This document shows positions 60,799 through 64,000 of a stretch of DNA of 64,000 bases, in pieces. The notes under the pieces are model-generated. The model ran no database searches. It worked only from the letters and a program-made list of their open reading frames with translations, and was not told where the DNA came from. Source of the stretch: Cyathus striatus. Its lineage: Eukaryota > Basidiomycota > Agaricomycetes > Agaricales > Nidulariaceae. Location: positions 3,534,001 through 3,598,000 of the forward strand of contig JAOVFP010000001.1 of the NCBI GenBank assembly GCA_025738555.1. Reading direction: 5' to 3'. Made by a program: the position numbers and the translations under genes. Within the stretch, counting starts at the first letter, position 1. Every line of letters begins with the position of its first letter.

Positions 60799-61584
60799 TC
60801 ACCAGCCTCGAGGTGGAACTTCGGGACGTGATTGTGCTCGGGAGCGCCCATGTCGGCTAGGAGTGTAGGGAAGCTGAGCAGCATGTCGTGAACTCTGGGA
60901 TTCGGTAGATACGTAGCGGCTGTGATTTTGTAAATGGGTGGCTCCTCCTTGGTAACTCTGCTGGGGACGCATAGGCACGGCACTCGGCGGAGGAACTTGT
61001 CTTGGATGTTCAAAGGTGCCGGGTCCATAGACGTTGGGGTCTGCAGCATGATGTTTTCGTTGGGCGGGGCGTCGTTCAAGCGGTGCTTGAGGGGAAGAGA
61101 CAGGTGAAAGACCATGTCGTGATGAATCATACTTGTGTTCATCACCTCTAGGCTGCCTTCTTCGCTCTGATCCATAGCGTGCAGCATGTTCCGAAGGACC
61201 ATGATCGCGATGCCTCGCCTCCTCCTGTTGGATCATAAACGCCCGCTGCCGTTCGGCTTCATCCTCCTCTGCCCTGCGCCTTAATTCTTCTCGTCGAACA
61301 TCTTCGTGATGCTTCCTCATAACAGCTTGCACTTGAGCAGCGGTCACATAATATACGCCTTCGCAATAGAACCCGCTATTAACACCCTTGCAATCGTATC
61401 GTCCTTCGGCGGCCTGAGGAAGGTTTGGGTGCCTGCATTGAGGGTTGCTGCATTTATTGTGAAGAGGGGAGGGCCAGCCTGGGGATGGGTGAATATCGGG
61501 ACTTTAGGCTTTGATCTGAATTTGACTTGGAGGAAAGGTTAGATGGAACGATAAGATGGATGGAATTAGTAGCTCACAAAACAT
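60799..61584 (-). CDS. Cys-containing, basic coiled protein of unknown function
   Basis: Model: a 7-base first exon (61578-61584, coding MF plus one base), intron GTGAGC to CCCCAG, and second exon 60799-61478, giving 228 residues. The N-terminus has a spaced set of cysteines, KCSNPQC, then YDCKGVNSGFYC about 20 residues on, which could be a small zinc-binding or disulfide unit. A charged helix follows (MRKHHEDVRREELRRRAEED), and the remainder is Arg/His/Pro/Ser-rich and likely disordered. The stop overlaps a perfect GTGAGT donor, so the true C-terminus may be different. It lies upstream of the coiled-coil GTPase on the same strand. I do not know the family. Confidence 0.55.
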
Positions 61585-62082
61585 TTTGAACGAGCTGATT
61601 GCGGCCGTCGTGAAAAATTGGTGGTGCAGAAGATCGTGGGCAGTGGGTCGAGCAATGAAAACAAGGGTTTCGTCGTAGATTTAAAAGAGTGCGGAGGCGT
61701 GCGGAGGAGGAGTGGTCCAATTACGACACCAGGTCTAAAGGCAAAAACGAGGTTCAGTGCGAGAAATATGAATGAGTGAGTGATGCTGCGTTTCTCGGAC
61801 GCGTCGCGTACAGCAAATGAACGTGGAAAAATGAGAAGCTGGATGATGACAGAAGGAAGGAAGGTGTGGAGGTGACAAGTGAAGGACATGTCGTCCGCTC
61901 GTTATGTTATAAAGAAAAACATACCGCTTTGTCGACCACTGTTCAAAGAGAATGGCTAGGATTAGGGATAATGAATTTTCGTTTGAGCTTGTAGGTCCAT
62001 ATGGGAGGTCAAAATCGCGAATTACGTCAAATTCTCCATGCCGTTCCTCCTCGAGGATGGATTTTAGTGAGATAACTTCCAC
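61585..62082 (-). other. Open, coding-like sequence of uncertain status
   Basis: An ATG at 62080-62082 opens a plausible exon (MEVISLKSILEEERHGEFDV ... FEQWSTKR) with a GTATGT donor. It can be joined in phase to a second block (PGVVIGPLLLRTPPHSFKST ...) that runs to about 61578. From there it could splice into an alternative frame of the next gene's exon, ending at 61344-61346. Either this is a separate gene overlapping its neighbour, or the second block is 5' leader of the neighbour. The evidence does not decide. Confidence 0.25.
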
Positions 62083-63311
62083 GCAGCCATCAAGGCATCA
62101 GGATAATCTCTTTGTAATATGCCTCGTACACAGTTTGAACGACAGTCCTCGTGTAAGGTTTCTGTCGGCTGCCTAAATTTGGAAAGGTGCCCGGCACACA
62201 AAGAGATCAACCCACTCTCACATAATGAGTTCTTTGTCCCACACAATGCGAAGGGCACCCAGAAATCAAGCCTCGCACCAAAGAGCGAGCATTGACGGTA
62301 TTGAAGATACCTTTTGCATTGCGCAGACACAGTGCCTTTGATCTGCAGTCTGCCAAATCATAAATGTACATTGTATCCTGCTGTCATTCCGCGCTTTGGC
62401 ATCTACACACCGGAAAGGCTGTCCATCATCAGCCCCAAAGGCTATGGATATTAAAGGGCCGTAGTCAATGGGTAAATTCGCCCAGGAACGGCCTATGCCT
62501 GGTTGATGATGGCAAAAATATTTCGTACTAGTACGAAATGCACAACGTTCAGAGGTAAAATACCACAAACGCTTCGGATTTTCGTTCCGGGAGAGGAAAT
62601 GTTCGTTATCTTGAAATACCATGCGGTTGTTATTATGCCGGCACTTGAAACCACATTTATAGCTTTATTCCCATATTAGCAAAACGAGTTCGTCAGACGG
62701 TCAGAGATCGCAGTAAGTCAGGAGTTGGTCAGGAGTTACGCAGCCAAGGACGAGAAGCCAAGCAGACGGATGATCAATGTTAATGAGAAGCTACGAGAGG
62801 CTGGTACTGATCAAAGTGATGTCAAGTAGTGTCAAGTCGAGATCAGGTCAAGGCTGAAGTAGCTTGATGACCTTGGTCGCGTCGACACTGGACAGACGGT
62901 ATTGCAAGAGTAGGCAAAGAAGACTGTTTGAACAACACGTTGTTTCATTATTTGGCAAATACCTGTCGAACAAATACGGCTCGATAGCCGAAATGGAGAT
63001 TCAACGGGAAAATAGGGCTTGAAGCGTCCCAAAGCCCCCAAAAGCTTCTTCAAAGTCCTGGTCAGTGGCTAGCGCGTTACCATTCAAATATTCACCACCC
63101 GCTTACTTGCTTATCGCGCACCACAAGGCGGTGGTAAAGTATAGAACACTCAGATTACCAAAGGCCCAACATCCGTCTCTCTCTATCTCGTATCGTTTTG
63201 AAATTGTCCATATGGGTTAAATGTCCCCGCACTCGCTCCGCATACTCAAACGTGAATATATTTTCAAAACTATTCGTTCAACGAAATCCAACATCAACAG
63301 CTCATCGCACC
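62083..63311. other. Intergenic region upstream of RAI1
   Basis: A 118-codon minus-strand frame at 62266-62622 is open but has no motif and no clear splice structure. Nothing else was seen. The last few hundred bases should hold the RAI1 promoter. Confidence 0.4.
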
Positions 63312-64000
63312 ATGTCGTCCAAACGGACACTCTCTGACCTCTTAAACGATGAAGTCGCGACATCTCAACCACCGCGTACCAAACCGCGCCTCAAGTCACC
63401 TTCTCCAGAATCGAGTACCGAAATAAAGCTGCCGTATCCAAGCACCTCAGCGCCGATAACAAAACAAACTGCTTTTCAACAGCCTACTAAACTTATCTCC
63501 TTCTCTTACTCTCCGACGCACGAGTTGGAATTCAATGACTCCGCCATGCGATACTATGTTGATCCGCCATTAGGTGCGAAATTGGGATACGGATATGACA
63601 GGTGGATCAGACGGCCGGATGATAGGGGACGGATTGATGGACTCCTTCAGGCTGTTTCACGCGTCAGACGCGATCCCATGCTTTCTGGTGCCCTAGTTGG
63701 ATTAGGAGTTGTAGCATGGAGAGGAATTATAACCAAGTATGTAATATTCTTTCGGTTCTAACCAATATTGTACTGACGGCATTTTTCGGTTGAGTGAGAA
63801 TATTAACAGCACCGTACGAAGACAGAGATGGATGGGAATTGAACGTGATGTATGTGAACGGAACGATGTACTTTGAAGAGCATGCTACCCAAGAGAAATT
63901 GAATGAAAAGTGTGTTCTACCGTTCTTCTTACCAATGATTCTTCGTTCCGTGTTCCGAGTATCCTATATACTAACATAGTTTTTAGGAACGACATGAAAC
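63312..64000 (+). CDS. RAI1: Decapping nuclease RAI1/DXO family, 5' part only
   Basis: RAI1 partners the nuclear 5'-3' exonuclease RAT1 and removes faulty caps. I chose the ATG at 63312 (MSSKRTLSDLLNDEVATSQP), although an upstream in-frame ATG at 63198 also exists. Exons are 63312-63736, 63799-63908 and 63987 to beyond the window. After a disordered Ser/Pro start come AMRYYVDPPLGAKLGYGYDR, RIDGLLQA, VVAWRGIITK joined to ILTAPYEDRDGWELNVM, and VNGTMYFEEHATQEKLNEK joined to NDMK. These match the RAI1 core (RGIMTK and EDRDGWE region). The catalytic acidic residues further on are outside the window. Confidence 0.93.

Noticed and set aside
62266..62622. 118-codon minus-strand frame as a secreted Cys protein
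   Set aside because: No signal peptide, no family match and no supporting splice structure; it could be chance.

Overview
This window comes from a filamentous basidiomycete, most likely a plant-litter or wood-decaying Agaricomycete. The genes are broken by many short introns of about 45 to 65 bases with GTRNGT donors and CTRAY branch sites. The content is fungal: GH10 xylanases with CBM1 cellulose-binding domains, alcohol-oxidase-type GMC oxidoreductases, HEN1, PEX11, V-ATPase subunit e and the start of RAI1. There are no operons. Gene models below were spliced by eye, and exon edges are given where I could fix them.

Layout. 0.6-9.5 kb: three minus-strand alcohol oxidase (AA3_3) copies, two apparently intact and one with a large internal deletion. 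9.8-11.0 kb: PEX11 (minus). 12.2-13.6 kb: GH10 xylanase without CBM. 15.9-19.3 kb: a 1142-residue membrane protein of a family I do not recognise. 19.4-22.5 kb: decayed copies of HEN1 and GH10. 22.5-25.9 kb: a second membrane-protein copy with a one-base frameshift. 26.4-28.35 kb: HEN1. 29.0-29.3 kb: a 70-residue VMA9 (minus). 30.9-33.1 kb: acyl-CoA oxidase ending in Ser-Lys-Met. 33.3-37.6 kb: two CBM1-GH10 xylanases (minus) with an acyl-CoA oxidase scrap between them. 39.2-40.4 kb: a DNA transposon remnant with 32-bp terminal inverted repeats. 40.4-42.0 kb: a tail-anchored protein, possibly PEX26-like. 42.3-47.7 kb: two tandem Baeyer-Villiger-type flavin monooxygenases (minus). 49.2-51.5 kb: a DnaJ protein with an 81-bp coding repeat. 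52.5-55.2 kb: a fourth, inactivated alcohol oxidase copy on the plus strand. 55.4-56.7 kb: HIS5. 56.9 kb: an intron-containing tRNA-Asp. 57.3-58.2 kb: an unknown multi-exon locus. 58.7-60.3 kb: a coiled-coil GTPase. 60.8-61.6 kb: a Cys-rich/basic protein. 63.3 kb to the end: the 5' part of RAI1.

Theme. Several genes bear on peroxisomal or oxidative metabolism: alcohol oxidases, PEX11, acyl-CoA oxidase with a PTS1-like end, and perhaps a PEX26-like anchor. Others act on hemicellulose (three GH10 genes). The region looks like a family-expansion zone. At least two tandem segmental duplications (GH10 + membrane protein + HEN1; acyl-CoA oxidase + CBM1-GH10) were followed by loss of one partner in each copy. 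Alcohol oxidase and flavin monooxygenase genes are also amplified. The most novel items are the unknown membrane-protein pair, the reciprocal gene loss between duplicated blocks, and a 2-nucleotide micro-exon in GH10 genes.
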